Below, piece after piece: positions 49,787-59,259 of a stretch of 64,000 nt of DNA; the stretch's first letter is position 1, and every line of letters begins with the position of its first letter. The translations under genes were made by a program, and so were the position numbers. The notes beneath the pieces were generated by a model, which made no database searches, was not told the origin of the DNA, and saw only the letters and a list, made by a program, of their open reading frames with translations. The stretch is from Cohnella phaseoli (GTDB lineage: Bacteria > Bacillota > Bacilli > Paenibacillales > Paenibacillaceae). The stretch covers positions 1 to 64,000 of the forward strand of contig NZ_QRDZ01000044.1 of assembly GCF_003386235.1 (NCBI RefSeq), given 5' to 3'.

Positions 49787-51400
49787 ATGAGATGGCAGAC
49801 GTACGACGCGAACAAATGGCTATACCCCGATACGGACATTGCTCTGGACGGAACGCGAGACATCGTGCTGGAAGCGGCGCGGGGCACATCTGTCGGATGC
49901 CAGATTCTGTGGGAGGAGTTACCGTCCGATGCGGAGCTATCGTGGGAATGGGTTTCAGGCGGCGGGGAGCATTCCCTGCGATCCGAAGCCGTTGAAATGT
50001 TCCAGTTGGTAGACGCGAAGGTAAGCGAGAATACGGGTCCGGATTACTCCACCGTGCCGGTCGGAACGCCGGCAGACTATGTGACAAGGCTTGCTCCGTT
50101 CAGAGTGTACGATGCGCTTCGTCCGGTCGGCCGCGCGTTTCGCGTAGGCGGGAGCAAGACCGCGCTGTACGTCTGCTTTCGTATCGATGAAGCCTTACCC
50201 CCGCAAAACTACTTGGGAGAGCTGAGCTTCGAAATCGGCGGGCAGGGAGCAGCGGTTTCCGTTCGACTGGAAGTGTTCGCAGCCGTCGTTCCGCAGCGGG
50301 AGACGTTGGCGCTGACGAACTGGTTCTCGCTCGGCAACATCACCGACCGGCACGGACTCGAGAAGAACTCCGAGCCTTTCTGGGCGATGGTTCGTCGTTA
50401 CGGCGAGGCGATGCGCAGGGCGAGGCAGACGCATTTTATCGTCGATCCGGGACTTATCGAGATTCGCAAGTCCGTCGAAGGAAGCTATACGTTCGATTTC
50501 TCTCGGGCGGAGCGGTTGATCAAGCTGTTTCTGGAGCTTGGCTTCTCCCGTATTGAAGGCGGTCATGTCGCGACTCGCAACGGCTGGGAGGACCCTCGTT
50601 TCGTGCTGGTATACGACCGCGGCGTCGAGGCGACAAGCCCCGAAGGCTATGCGTTCCTTGCGCAATATTTGAACGCATGGCGGCAATTTCTCGCGGACAA
50701 GGGCTGGCTCGACATCATCGTGCAGCATCTGGCCGACGAGCCGATCGAACAGTCCGCGACGGATTACCGGGTGCTGTCCGGCATCGTCAGGAAGCATATG
50801 CCGGGCGTTCCGCTCGTGGATGCGGTCATCGATCCCGGGCTGGACGGCGCGCTGGATATTTGGGTGCCGACCAATCGGGATTTCGAGCGTCATTTGGCCG
50901 ATTACGAGCGAATTCGCTCCGATGGCGATACATTGTGGTTTTATACGTGCTGGAATCCGGGCGGCCATTATATGAATCGCTTCCTGGACGTGCCGCTGCT
51001 CAAGACGAGGCTGCTGCATTGGGGCAACTATTTGTACGGGCTGGACGGCTACCTCCACTGGGGCTTTAACTACTACTTCAAGGACCAGGACCCGTTCGAG
51101 ACGAACAACCCGATGCTGGCACCGGGCGTGCATAGCAAAAGAGTGCCCGCGGGCGATACGCATATCGTCTATCCCGGCGAGGACGGGCCATGGCCGAGCA
51201 TGAGGCTGGAAGCGATGAGAACGGGAGCGGAGGATTACGAGCTGCTGCGGATCGTTGATCGAGCGGATTCGGCTCTAGCCGAGGAAATCGTGCGCGGCTG
51301 CATGACGAGCTTTACCGAAGCGAATACCGACCCGGCTCATTTCCGCCGCATTCGGCGCAGGCTGCTCGAAGCGGCTTCCGCCGTTCAAACCGGAAGCTGA
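49787..51400 (+). CDS. DUF4091-type glycoside hydrolase-like protein
   Basis: A 537-residue cytoplasmic protein (no signal peptide). An N-terminal beta domain (about 1-165) is followed by a TIM-barrel-like part with HLADEPIE, a motif with an Asp-Glu pair, and a C-terminal segment (WHWGFNYYF-like and MRTGAEDYELL) typical of DUF4091 and GH123-related proteins. GH123 enzymes act on N-acetylgalactosaminides with a substrate-assisted Asp-Glu pair; the substrate here is unknown. ATG 49787 has GGAAAGGAAG upstream; a longer reading starts inside the preceding gene and is rejected. It is co-directional with the phosphoesterases. Confidence 0.8.
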   Translation: MRWQTYDANKWLYPDTDIALDGTRDIVLEAARGTSVGCQILWEELPSDAELSWEWVSGGGEHSLRSEAVEMFQLVDAKVSENTGPDYSTVPVGTPADYVTRLAPFRVYDALRPVGRAFRVGGSKTALYVCFRIDEALPPQNYLGELSFEIGGQGAAVSVRLEVFAAVVPQRETLALTNWFSLGNITDRHGLEKNSEPFWAMVRRYGEAMRRARQTHFIVDPGLIEIRKSVEGSYTFDFSRAERLIKLFLELGFSRIEGGHVATRNGWEDPRFVLVYDRGVEATSPEGYAFLAQYLNAWRQFLADKGWLDIIVQHLADEPIEQSATDYRVLSGIVRKHMPGVPLVDAVIDPGLDGALDIWVPTNRDFERHLADYERIRSDGDTLWFYTCWNPGGHYMNRFLDVPLLKTRLLHWGNYLYGLDGYLHWGFNYYFKDQDPFETNNPMLAPGVHSKRVPAGDTHIVYPGEDGPWPSMRLEAMRTGAEDYELLRIVDRADSALAEEIVRGCMTSFTEANTDPAHFRRIRRRLLEAASAVQTGS

Positions 51401-51453
51401 AGCGAAGCAAGCGCTAGGGGAGCCGGACTCGGCTAACGGAACGGGGGATCGAT

Positions 51454-53250
51454 ATGAACCTGCTGCGAAGATTGACCATTCGTTCGCAAATCTCCATTAT
51501 CGCTTGCCTGATCGCGCTTGTCGTCATGGCGATTTTGTCGGCGAGCTACCTGCAGATGGCGAAAATGATCGGCTCCAACAACGAGAAGCTGACGAGCGAT
51601 CTGGTGCTCCAGATGAGGCAGACGGTACATTCCAACAAGGACGTTCTGGAGCGTCTGATGATGAACATCGCGTTTAATATGGACGTGCAGAACTTCCTGA
51701 TCGAACCGGACAAGACGGAGAGCTTTATGCTCTCCAAACGGGTAGACAATCTCTTTATTAATTCGAGGACGCTGAAGGAAGGCATCCTCGATATTGTCAT
51801 TCACGGAGAAGACGGGCGTTGGATCGATATCGCCGGAGGGAGAGGTTTGACGAAGCCGTACCGGGGCGCGCTCACGGAAGGAAAATTCTTTCATTATTAC
51901 GGGCTGCAAAATTTCGGGCGTCACTACGAGCTGGAGAACGTATTCCTGATCGGCTCGAAAATCAAATATTCGCAGCCGGGAGAACTGTTTAACGATACGA
52001 TCGGCACATTGTTCTTCGTTGTCTCCCCGCAGGCTCTGCTCGGCGAGATCAGCGATCTGTCGGCGGAAATGAATACGATTTCATTTTTCGTCGATTGGCA
52101 GCGCAAGGTCGTCTCGGGCAACGAATCGCTGCACACGGTCGACGGTCTGGAGCTGCTGGGCGTCGGTCGCGACGGCTCGATCAAGCGGGAAGTAGAGTGG
52201 GAGGGCGAAACCTATATCGCCCACTCCGAGTATTTGCCGGATATGAAAAGCGCGATCGTCAGCATGATTCCGAAGGATGCGATTATGCGCGACATGAACG
52301 CGATTCGGATTTTCTTCATTGTGATGTTCCTGATCGGCGGTTTCGTTATGATGCTGCTGTTCAGGGCGATTACCGGCAACATTTTGCACCCGTTGAAGAA
52401 GCTGATCAACTTTATGAGCACCGTGAAGCGCGGGGATCTCGCCAAGCTGAAGGGCAGAATCGATCTGGACGGTTACGTGGAAATCAGCCTGATGGCGACC
52501 GAGTTCAACAACATGCTGAACAAGATCGATTCGTTGACGCGAGAGCTGCTCGATACGCATGCCGCCCTATATGGCGCCGAGCTGGAGAAGAAGAAAGCCG
52601 AGCTCGCCTATTTGCGCAGCCAGATCCATCCGCACTTCCTGTACAATACGCTGGAAATGATCAAAGGCATGGCTGCGGTCAAAGGCGCGCAGGAAATCCG
52701 GGAGGCGGCTTCTTCGCTCGGCAGCATTTTCCGCTACAGCATCAAGGGGGAGAGCGTTGTGCCGTTTCAGACGGAGCTGGGCGTCGTGGAGTCCTATTTG
52801 CAGATTCAGCGGCTTCGCTTCGGCTCGCGGTTAAACGTCCAGATGGAGATTGACGAGAACTGTCTGAATTGCCATGTGCCGAAAATGATTTTGCAGCCGA
52901 TCGTCGAAAATGCCGTCTATCACGGCCTTGAGCCGAAGGAGGAGCGCGGCGTTCTGCGCATTGAGTCGTACTTGGACGAACGCCGCGATCTGATCGTCGT
53001 CGTCGAAGACGACGGAATCGGCATGGACGCGATCCGGCTGGAACGGCTGCAGGCGGCGCTGTCCGAGGAAGACTACCGCACGAGGCTGGGAGGCGAGGAG
53101 AGGCACAGTATCGGCTTCGCCAATGTGAATGCCAGAATCAAAATGATCTGCGGCCCGGACTACGGACTTCAGGTGGCCAGCAAGGAGGGCGGAGGCACGC
53201 TTGTCCGGGTGAAGCTATCGACGAAAGGAGAATTGCTTCATGCGATATAA
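51454..53250 (+). CDS. YesM-type sensor histidine kinase
   Basis: A 598-residue membrane kinase. Helices at about 13-33 and 285-308 enclose a large external sensor domain, probably Cache-like; HAMP (310-365), a coiled coil (375-390), the His_kinase domain with RSQIHPHFLYNTLE (phospho-acceptor His394) and a C-terminal ATPase domain with PIVENAVYHGLEP, VEDDGIGMD and GFANVNARI. YesM kinases sense extracellular sugars or polysaccharides. The last 11 bp overlap the response regulator gene. Confidence 0.92.
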   Translation: MNLLRRLTIRSQISIIACLIALVVMAILSASYLQMAKMIGSNNEKLTSDLVLQMRQTVHSNKDVLERLMMNIAFNMDVQNFLIEPDKTESFMLSKRVDNLFINSRTLKEGILDIVIHGEDGRWIDIAGGRGLTKPYRGALTEGKFFHYYGLQNFGRHYELENVFLIGSKIKYSQPGELFNDTIGTLFFVVSPQALLGEISDLSAEMNTISFFVDWQRKVVSGNESLHTVDGLELLGVGRDGSIKREVEWEGETYIAHSEYLPDMKSAIVSMIPKDAIMRDMNAIRIFFIVMFLIGGFVMMLLFRAITGNILHPLKKLINFMSTVKRGDLAKLKGRIDLDGYVEISLMATEFNNMLNKIDSLTRELLDTHAALYGAELEKKKAELAYLRSQIHPHFLYNTLEMIKGMAAVKGAQEIREAASSLGSIFRYSIKGESVVPFQTELGVVESYLQIQRLRFGSRLNVQMEIDENCLNCHVPKMILQPIVENAVYHGLEPKEERGVLRIESYLDERRDLIVVVEDDGIGMDAIRLERLQAALSEEDYRTRLGGEERHSIGFANVNARIKMICGPDYGLQVASKEGGGTLVRVKLSTKGELLHAI

Positions 53251-54682
53251 GGTATTGCTCGTTGACGATGAGGCATGGGTCATTGAAAGCTTGAAGGCGA
53301 ACGTCGATTGGCAGCTGCATGGGTTCGAGGTGGCGGGAACGGCGTTAAGCGGCGGCGAAGCGCTCGCCAAGATCGACGAAATTCGGCCGGACGCGGTGTT
53401 TACCGACATTCGCATGCCCGGCATGAGCGGCCTGGAGCTGATCAAGAAGGGCAGCGAGCTTCCGTACCAGCGCGCGCATTACATCGTCGTGAGCGGCTAC
53501 GCGGAGTTCGCCTATGCGCAGAAGGCGTTGACGTACGGAGCGTTGGCTTACTGTCTGAAGCCGTTCGACGAGAACGAGATCATCGCGATTTTGCACAAGA
53601 TTAAACGGGAAAAGGATGCAAGGGCGGCGAGGGCTCCTGAGCGCGGCAAAGCGCTGCAGGCGTTTCTGGAAATTCCGCTCGATGCTCACCGCGCCCAACT
53701 GCTGAATGAGCTGGAAGAATGCGGCTTGTCGATGGAGCCGGACGAGGGCGTCTGCGCGATCGTCTGCGCCTTGGGCGGTCCCCCGTCGGCACTCGCGACG
53801 CTTGAGTTGCTTCACGTTAAGATCGGCGCTTGCAAGCAGCTGTTTCTCGCGCCATGGGAGCGGATGGATGAAGCGATCGAAGAGATTCGCGAGGCGCTGG
53901 CCGACGGTTTGCGGGGCATCGGGGTCAGCGGTCGGATCACGGACATTGACCTGCTGACCGAGGAGATCGACGCCGCGAATGAGGCTGCCGACCATTACTT
54001 CATTGCCGGCAGCGCAGGAACATTCCGCAGGCGGAAGCCGAACAAGGCGACCTTTCACGATGCGATGAAACAGCTCGGAGACGCCATCCACGAAAGCGAT
54101 CTCGCCGCGGCGAACAGAACCTTTGACGCCATCGCCGCTTTATTCCGAGATGCCGACCTTTCGGTAAAGCATGCGCTGCATCTGTACAATATGGTCCACT
54201 CGCTGATGTATCGCTTCCAATCCGATATTTCCGACGGCATGTTGTACAGCCATGAGCTGCTGCTCGCCGGATTTCCGTCGCTGGCGGAGATGCTTCATTA
54301 TTTGCGACAATTCGTCAGCCGTTATATGCTGGAAACTCCCGAATTCGATTCCCAGGATTCGAGCAATGAAACATTCCGCGCCATTCTGCAATTCGTCAAT
54401 CAAAACTACCTCCAAGACATTTCCATCCAAAGCTTGTCCGGCAAATTTTATACGAACCCCAGTTATATCTGTCAGCTTTTCAAGAGAGAGGTAGGGGACA
54501 CGTTCACCTCCTACATCGCCCGGCTGCGAATCACCTATGCGTGCGAGCTGCTCTCGCGTACCAATCTGCTTGTCGGAGAAATCGCCGAGAAGGCCGGCTA
54601 TTCCGATTACTTCTACTTCACGAGATCGTTTAAGAGAATTGTCGGCAAGACGCCGTCGCAGTATCGCGAAGAGATGAAATAA
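53240..54682 (+). CDS. YesN-type response regulator with AraC output domain
   Basis: A 480-residue regulator. Receiver domain (1-125) with LLVDDE, Asp56 in VFTDIRMPG and the conserved Lys in YCLKPFDE; a middle linker of about 240 residues; and a C-terminal AraC-type double helix-turn-helix (about 380-480) with SYICQLFKREVG and AGYSDYFYFTRSFKRIVG. Paired with the kinase upstream, it probably activates the transport genes from 54891 onward. A GC hairpin without T tract follows at 54731-54762. Confidence 0.92.
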   Translation: MRYKVLLVDDEAWVIESLKANVDWQLHGFEVAGTALSGGEALAKIDEIRPDAVFTDIRMPGMSGLELIKKGSELPYQRAHYIVVSGYAEFAYAQKALTYGALAYCLKPFDENEIIAILHKIKREKDARAARAPERGKALQAFLEIPLDAHRAQLLNELEECGLSMEPDEGVCAIVCALGGPPSALATLELLHVKIGACKQLFLAPWERMDEAIEEIREALADGLRGIGVSGRITDIDLLTEEIDAANEAADHYFIAGSAGTFRRRKPNKATFHDAMKQLGDAIHESDLAAANRTFDAIAALFRDADLSVKHALHLYNMVHSLMYRFQSDISDGMLYSHELLLAGFPSLAEMLHYLRQFVSRYMLETPEFDSQDSSNETFRAILQFVNQNYLQDISIQSLSGKFYTNPSYICQLFKREVGDTFTSYIARLRITYACELLSRTNLLVGEIAEKAGYSDYFYFTRSFKRIVGKTPSQYREEMK

Positions 54683-54834
54683 AACGGTATGCACAATTTT
54701 TAGTGATATTATGAAAGCTCTTACATGAGGAGGCCGCTTCCCGCAATTCCAGGGGGCGGCCTATGTACGAAAAGTATACATTCCGCGAAATACTCCTCGC
54801 CCGCCCATCCCCTTACAATTAAAACGGAAGCGAG

Positions 54835-54848
54835 TGAAACCGCTTTCG
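54835..54848 (+). promoter_or_regulatory. Catabolite-responsive element (cre) candidate
   Basis: TGAAACCGCTTTCG matches TGWAAnCGnTnWCA at all but the last position. It lies 43 bp before the binding-protein gene and about 15 bp downstream of a TACAAT (about 54814-54819). CcpA binding here would repress the operon when preferred sugars are present. Confidence 0.55.
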
Positions 54849-54890
54849 GTAAACCGAGCTTCTACACTATTTTTAGTAGGGGGACGAAGA

Positions 54891-56231
54891 ATGAGGATAA
54901 AATGGCTTTCCACGATGCTCGTCGCGGTTATGCTGGTGCTGGCGGCTTGTTCCGGCGGGAACGGTGGCGGAGGCAACGAACCGTCGCAGCAGGCTGCACC
55001 TGAGGCGTCGCAGCCCGCCTCGCCGGCGGACTCGGGCTCAAGCGAGCCTTCGCCCGCTGTCGAAGAGCCCACGCCCGCGCCTTCAGACGGCCCGATCGAT
55101 TTGAAAGGACGGACGATCCGGATCGGACAATGGTGGGGAATGGAAAACTACCTTTCCGAAGAGGAGAAGGAGCTGCAGAAGAAGGCCGAAGAGAAGTTTA
55201 ACGTCAAAATCGAATATGTCACCGTTCCGTTCGGAGAAATTCAATCGCGCATTATCACAACCTCGGTTGCGGGACAGCCGTTTGCCGACATTATTATGAT
55301 TCCGCTCGAGTGGTCGATTCCGAAAATGGTGAGCGAGGGCTATATCCGCAACATCGACGATCTGGTCGATATGGCCGACCCGAACTGGAACTCCATTATG
55401 CTTAAGTACGGCAAATACAACGGCAAGCAATACAGCTTCACCGACAAGGACAACAACGGCCACGGCTTCTTCTACAACAAAACGCTAATCCAGCGCAACG
55501 GTCTCGAAGATCCCTATGAGCTTCAAGAGCGCGGCGAATGGACATGGGACAAATTCCTGGAGATGGCCAAAGCGGTAACGAAGGACGGCGTGTTCGGCGT
55601 ATCGGAGTACGACGCGCCTTCGAGTCTGGCGATTCCGTTTATTTATTCCAATAATGCGGCGGTGACCAAGGACGACCAGATTACGTACGACGCTCCGGAA
55701 GCGCTTGAAGCGATTCAGTTCGTATCGGATCTGTACAACGTTCATAAAGTCGTAGGCGGCAAATGGGCCGAAGGCACGACTTTGTTCTACCCCGGCTACC
55801 GCTGGGCCGCTTACGACTTCAACGGCAGCATGGCCGACGATTGGGGCTACGTCTTTTTCCCGAAAGGGCCGAACGCCGACAACTACGTCGTTCCGACTAC
55901 GATCAATATGTGGCATCTGATGGCCGACGTAGAAAACCCGCGCGAGGTTATGGCCGTATGGAAGGAGCTTTACGAGCGGGATATCGAGAAGGGCTTTGAC
56001 GCCGTTATCCGCGCCGAGGAAGCCAACTTCCGCAACCAGGAAGGACTTAATACGCTGCGCAAAATGCTCGGCAACGGGACCGTGCTGCAATTTTTCGCCT
56101 ACGAGGGATTCAGCAACTACTTCAACGAAGCGATCAACAATATTATGGCCGGCAAAGGAACGCCGTCGAGCGAACTGGCGCGCATCAAACCGCTTACGCA
56201 AGCCGCTATCGACGTCACGCTAAAAAAATAG
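54891..56231 (+). CDS. Sugar ABC transporter solute-binding lipoprotein
   Basis: A 446-residue family 1 extracellular binding protein. Lipoprotein signal with lipobox VLAAC (Cys at about 20), a Gly/Ser/Pro-rich linker to about 65, then the binding fold: IDLKGRTIRIGQWWG, ADIIMIPLEWS, GFFYNKTLIQRNG, GEWTWDKFLEMAKAV. It delivers an oligosaccharide to the permeases encoded at 59260 and 60241. ATG 54891 has AGGGGGACGAAG upstream; ATG 54834 lies in the cre region and is rejected. A hairpin follows. Confidence 0.9.
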   Translation: MRIKWLSTMLVAVMLVLAACSGGNGGGGNEPSQQAAPEASQPASPADSGSSEPSPAVEEPTPAPSDGPIDLKGRTIRIGQWWGMENYLSEEEKELQKKAEEKFNVKIEYVTVPFGEIQSRIITTSVAGQPFADIIMIPLEWSIPKMVSEGYIRNIDDLVDMADPNWNSIMLKYGKYNGKQYSFTDKDNNGHGFFYNKTLIQRNGLEDPYELQERGEWTWDKFLEMAKAVTKDGVFGVSEYDAPSSLAIPFIYSNNAAVTKDDQITYDAPEALEAIQFVSDLYNVHKVVGGKWAEGTTLFYPGYRWAAYDFNGSMADDWGYVFFPKGPNADNYVVPTTINMWHLMADVENPREVMAVWKELYERDIEKGFDAVIRAEEANFRNQEGLNTLRKMLGNGTVLQFFAYEGFSNYFNEAINNIMAGKGTPSSELARIKPLTQAAIDVTLKK

Positions 56232-56255
56232 ACGTCTACAATACTCAGCTGCGGG

Positions 56256-56284
56256 CACCCCAATGGGCTTAAACTGTTGGGGTG
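56256..56284 (+). terminator. Hairpin between the two binding-protein genes
   Basis: CACCCCAA pairs perfectly with TTGGGGTG around a 13-nt loop; the tail is TCTCTCTT rather than pure T. It may be a weak terminator or a stabilising 3' hairpin that raises expression of the first binding protein relative to the downstream genes, as in malEFG-type operons. Confidence 0.55.
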
Positions 56285-56311
56285 TCTCTCTTAAGCGGGA
56301 AGGGGATCCCT

Positions 56312-59239
56312 ATGGTTCACAGGAACGGCTACAAAAGAGCGAAAGCGGCCCTGTTCGTGACGATATGCGCGCTGCTCCTGCTGTCCCAGCCGCATCGCTT
56401 GCAGGGCTTGTCCGCCGTCGAGGCGGCTTCCGGCAGCGAGCGTCCGACGCTTGATCTGGGCAGTCAAAACGAGGGGAGCTACGATTACTATCTACAGCAG
56501 CATCGCGAGGCGCCAAGGCCCGACCGGGAGCTGGTCATCGAGGGAAGCGACTATGCAAGCGCCGAAGGGATGGAGTCGATCCGCGTGCGCGAAATGGAGG
56601 GCCAGCCCGTTCATGCGGCGGAAACCGGGGAGTCGGGCAGCATGACGTGGCGGGTTGAAGTGCCCGAAGCGGGACTGTACGGAATTGCGATCCGGTACTA
56701 CCCCGTGAAGGGGAAAGGAGCGGACATCGATCGCGAATTGTGGATCGACGGCCAGCTGCCGTTCGCGGAAAGCAGGAATCTGGTGTTTCGCCGGGTGTGG
56801 ACCAACGAAGGGGATACGATCCGCGACGACCGCGGCAACGATATGCATGCGAAGCAAATCGAACGTCCGATGTGGCAGGAGACGTTTGTGCAAAGCTCCG
56901 ACGGCCGTCATAACGAGCCCTATTTGTTTTATTTGTCGGAAGGAAGCCATACGATTACGCTCGTATCCGCCAAAGAAAAGATGCTCGTCGATCACTTGCG
57001 AATCGCTCAGCCTGAGCGGGCCGAACTATACGAGGACGTATTGTCGCGGTACGAAGCGGCGGGTTATCGGGATGCGGCGGATGCGCTCGTTAAAGTGCAG
57101 GGAGAGCATGGCGTATTGAAATCGAGCCAGGTGCTGTACCCGGTTATGGACCGCAGCAGCCCGGCAACCGAGCCTTACCATGTGTCGCAAATCAGGCTCA
57201 ATACGATCGGCGGCTATAACTGGTCGAGAGCCGGGGATTGGATTACTTGGGAAATCGAAGTCCCGGAGGACGGACTTTACCATATCGGCGTCAAGTATCA
57301 GCAAAGCTTTCAGAGAGGCGTAACCTCGTATCGGAAAATGTATATCGACGGCAAGCTCCCGTTCCGCGAGGCGAACAGCATTGCTTTTCCCTTTTCGACC
57401 GGCTGGCGGATGAACCGGCTCGGAGACGGGGCGGAGCCCTACAAGTTTTATTTGACGAAGGGGAAGCACGAGATCAAACTGGAAGCCACTTTGGGCGAGA
57501 TGGCGGAGATGCTGCGCACCGTCGAATCGAGCGTCCTTGAGCTAAATCGGATGTATCGCCGCATCATTATGGTGACGGGCGTCGTTCCGGACGAGTTCAG
57601 AGACTACCAGTTGGAGCTGAAAATTCCCGAGCTGCTCGGCGTGCTCGACGAGCAGGCAGCCATCATCGAGAAAGTCGCTCAACGCGTCGAGGAAATTTCC
57701 GGGGGCAGCAGCGACCGGACCGCGCCGCTCAAACGGCTTGTGTACCAACTCAGGGACATGGGGACAAAGCCGGAGACGATCGCTCGCCGTCTGGAATCGT
57801 TCAAATCCAATACGAGCTCCTTGGGCGACTGGATCTATTCCGTCGATTACATGCCGCTATCGATTGATTATTTGGCCGTTGTGTCGCCCGATCGGAAGCT
57901 GCCGGCCGCGGAGTCGGGCTGGTGGGGCAAGCTGGAGCATCAGACGAAGGCGTTTGCGTACTCTTTTTTCACAGATTACAACCAGCTCGGCGGTTCGGGG
58001 GGCGGCAAAGAAAAGATTAAAGTGTGGATCACCCAAGGGCTTGATCAAGCCAAGCTCGTTCGACGACTCGTCGACGAATCGTTTACGCCGGATATGGGGA
58101 TCGACGTCGACATTCAGGTCGTAAACGAAAGCGTGCTGCTGCAGGCGATGCTGGCCGGGCGCGGACCGGACGTCTCCTTCGCGCTGGCCAACGATAAACC
58201 GGTCAACTATGCGCTGCGCAACGCGGTTGCGGATCTGTCGCAATTTCCCGGCTTCGAGCAGGTCCGAAGCCGCTTCCACGAGAGCGCCTTCGTTCCTTAC
58301 GAATTCAACGGCGGCATCTATGGGCTGCCGATCGAGCAGAGCTTCTTGGTGCTTTTCTACCGCAAGGACATTATGGATGAGCTTGGCATGAGCATTCCGC
58401 AAACTTGGGATGGCGTGTTCGAGATGATCCCGGAGCTGCAGAAGCAAAATTTGCTGTTCGGCTTTCCGATCCAGGTGCTTGTCAAATTGGGCTCCAACGT
58501 ACAAGGCAGCGCCGCGCTGCCCGTCAATCCGACCTATGGCGCGCTGCTCTTCCAGAACGGAGGAGAGCTGTATCGCGACGAAGGCAAGGCCAGCGCGCTG
58601 GACGCGGAAGTGGCGATCAAGACGTTCATGGATTGGACGGAGCTGTATACGACCTATAAGCTGCCGCTTACGACGGACTTCGTCAACCGGTTTCGCAGCG
58701 GCGAAATGCCGATTGCCATCGCCGATTATACTCGCTTCAACATTATCAGCATCGCGGCTCCGGAGCTGAAAGGGCTGTGGGATTTTACACTGGTGCCCGG
58801 CGTTCGCCAACCGGACGGAGAGATTCGCAGAGACGTTCCCGCTACAGGAACGGCAGCGGTTATTCTGGAGGACAGCAAGCATAAGGAGGCTGCGTGGAAA
58901 TTTCTCGACTGGTGGACGAGTACGGAAATCCAGGCGAGATACAGCCTGGAGCTGGAAGCGATTTTCGGTCCGGCAGGCCGTAACTCCACCGCCAATCTGG
59001 AAGCCGTCGCGCAAATTCCATGGCAGGTAAAAAGCTATCAAACGCTGATGGAGCAATGGCAGTGGTCAAGAGGCGTTCCGGAGGTCGCAGGGGGCTACTT
59101 TACGGGCCGGCATCTGGACAACGCGTTCCGCAGCGTCGTCATCTCCAATGAGGACCCGCGGGAAGCGCTCGACCAGTACACCCGGTTCATTAACGAAGAG
59201 ATCTTCAAGAAGCGCAGCGAATTCGGACTGCCAAATTAG
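56312..59239 (+). CDS. Carbohydrate-binding modules fused to an ABC solute-binding domain
   Basis: A 975-residue exported protein. Signal peptide (about 10-40, no lipobox). Two similar beta-sandwich modules, about 70-245 and 275-400, each with an EVPEAGLY/EVPEDGLY strand, a WIDGQLPF/YIDGKLPF strand and an FYLSEGSHTI/FYLTKGKHEI strand, resemble CBM35/CBM6-type domains. A helical linker (about 405-520) leads to a family 1 solute-binding domain (about 570-960) with VWITQGLDQAKLVRRL, FNGGIYGLPIEQSFLVLFYRKD and WKFLDWWTS. This fusion is unusual: it could hold long polysaccharides at the surface and pass fragments to the permeases. ATG 56312 follows AAGGGGA. The permease gene follows after 20 bp. 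Confidence 0.87.
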   Translation: MVHRNGYKRAKAALFVTICALLLLSQPHRLQGLSAVEAASGSERPTLDLGSQNEGSYDYYLQQHREAPRPDRELVIEGSDYASAEGMESIRVREMEGQPVHAAETGESGSMTWRVEVPEAGLYGIAIRYYPVKGKGADIDRELWIDGQLPFAESRNLVFRRVWTNEGDTIRDDRGNDMHAKQIERPMWQETFVQSSDGRHNEPYLFYLSEGSHTITLVSAKEKMLVDHLRIAQPERAELYEDVLSRYEAAGYRDAADALVKVQGEHGVLKSSQVLYPVMDRSSPATEPYHVSQIRLNTIGGYNWSRAGDWITWEIEVPEDGLYHIGVKYQQSFQRGVTSYRKMYIDGKLPFREANSIAFPFSTGWRMNRLGDGAEPYKFYLTKGKHEIKLEATLGEMAEMLRTVESSVLELNRMYRRIIMVTGVVPDEFRDYQLELKIPELLGVLDEQAAIIEKVAQRVEEISGGSSDRTAPLKRLVYQLRDMGTKPETIARRLESFKSNTSSLGDWIYSVDYMPLSIDYLAVVSPDRKLPAAESGWWGKLEHQTKAFAYSFFTDYNQLGGSGGGKEKIKVWITQGLDQAKLVRRLVDESFTPDMGIDVDIQVVNESVLLQAMLAGRGPDVSFALANDKPVNYALRNAVADLSQFPGFEQVRSRFHESAFVPYEFNGGIYGLPIEQSFLVLFYRKDIMDELGMSIPQTWDGVFEMIPELQKQNLLFGFPIQVLVKLGSNVQGSAALPVNPTYGALLFQNGGELYRDEGKASALDAEVAIKTFMDWTELYTTYKLPLTTDFVNRFRSGEMPIAIADYTRFNIISIAAPELKGLWDFTLVPGVRQPDGEIRRDVPATGTAAVILEDSKHKEAAWKFLDWWTSTEIQARYSLELEAIFGPAGRNSTANLEAVAQIPWQVKSYQTLMEQWQWSRGVPEVAGGYFTGRHLDNAFRSVVISNEDPREALDQYTRFINEEIFKKRSEFGLPN

Positions 59240-59259
59240 CGGAAAGGGGGCGATAGGCC

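Noticed and set aside
54731..54762. Terminator after the YesN-type regulator
   Set aside because: AGGCCGC/GCGGCCT forms a good stem, but ATGTACG follows instead of a T tract, so termination is not supported.
57857..59056. Minus-strand open frame of 399 codons inside the CBM-binding-protein gene
   Set aside because: Antisense shadow of a well-supported coding frame; no ribosome binding site or family motif.
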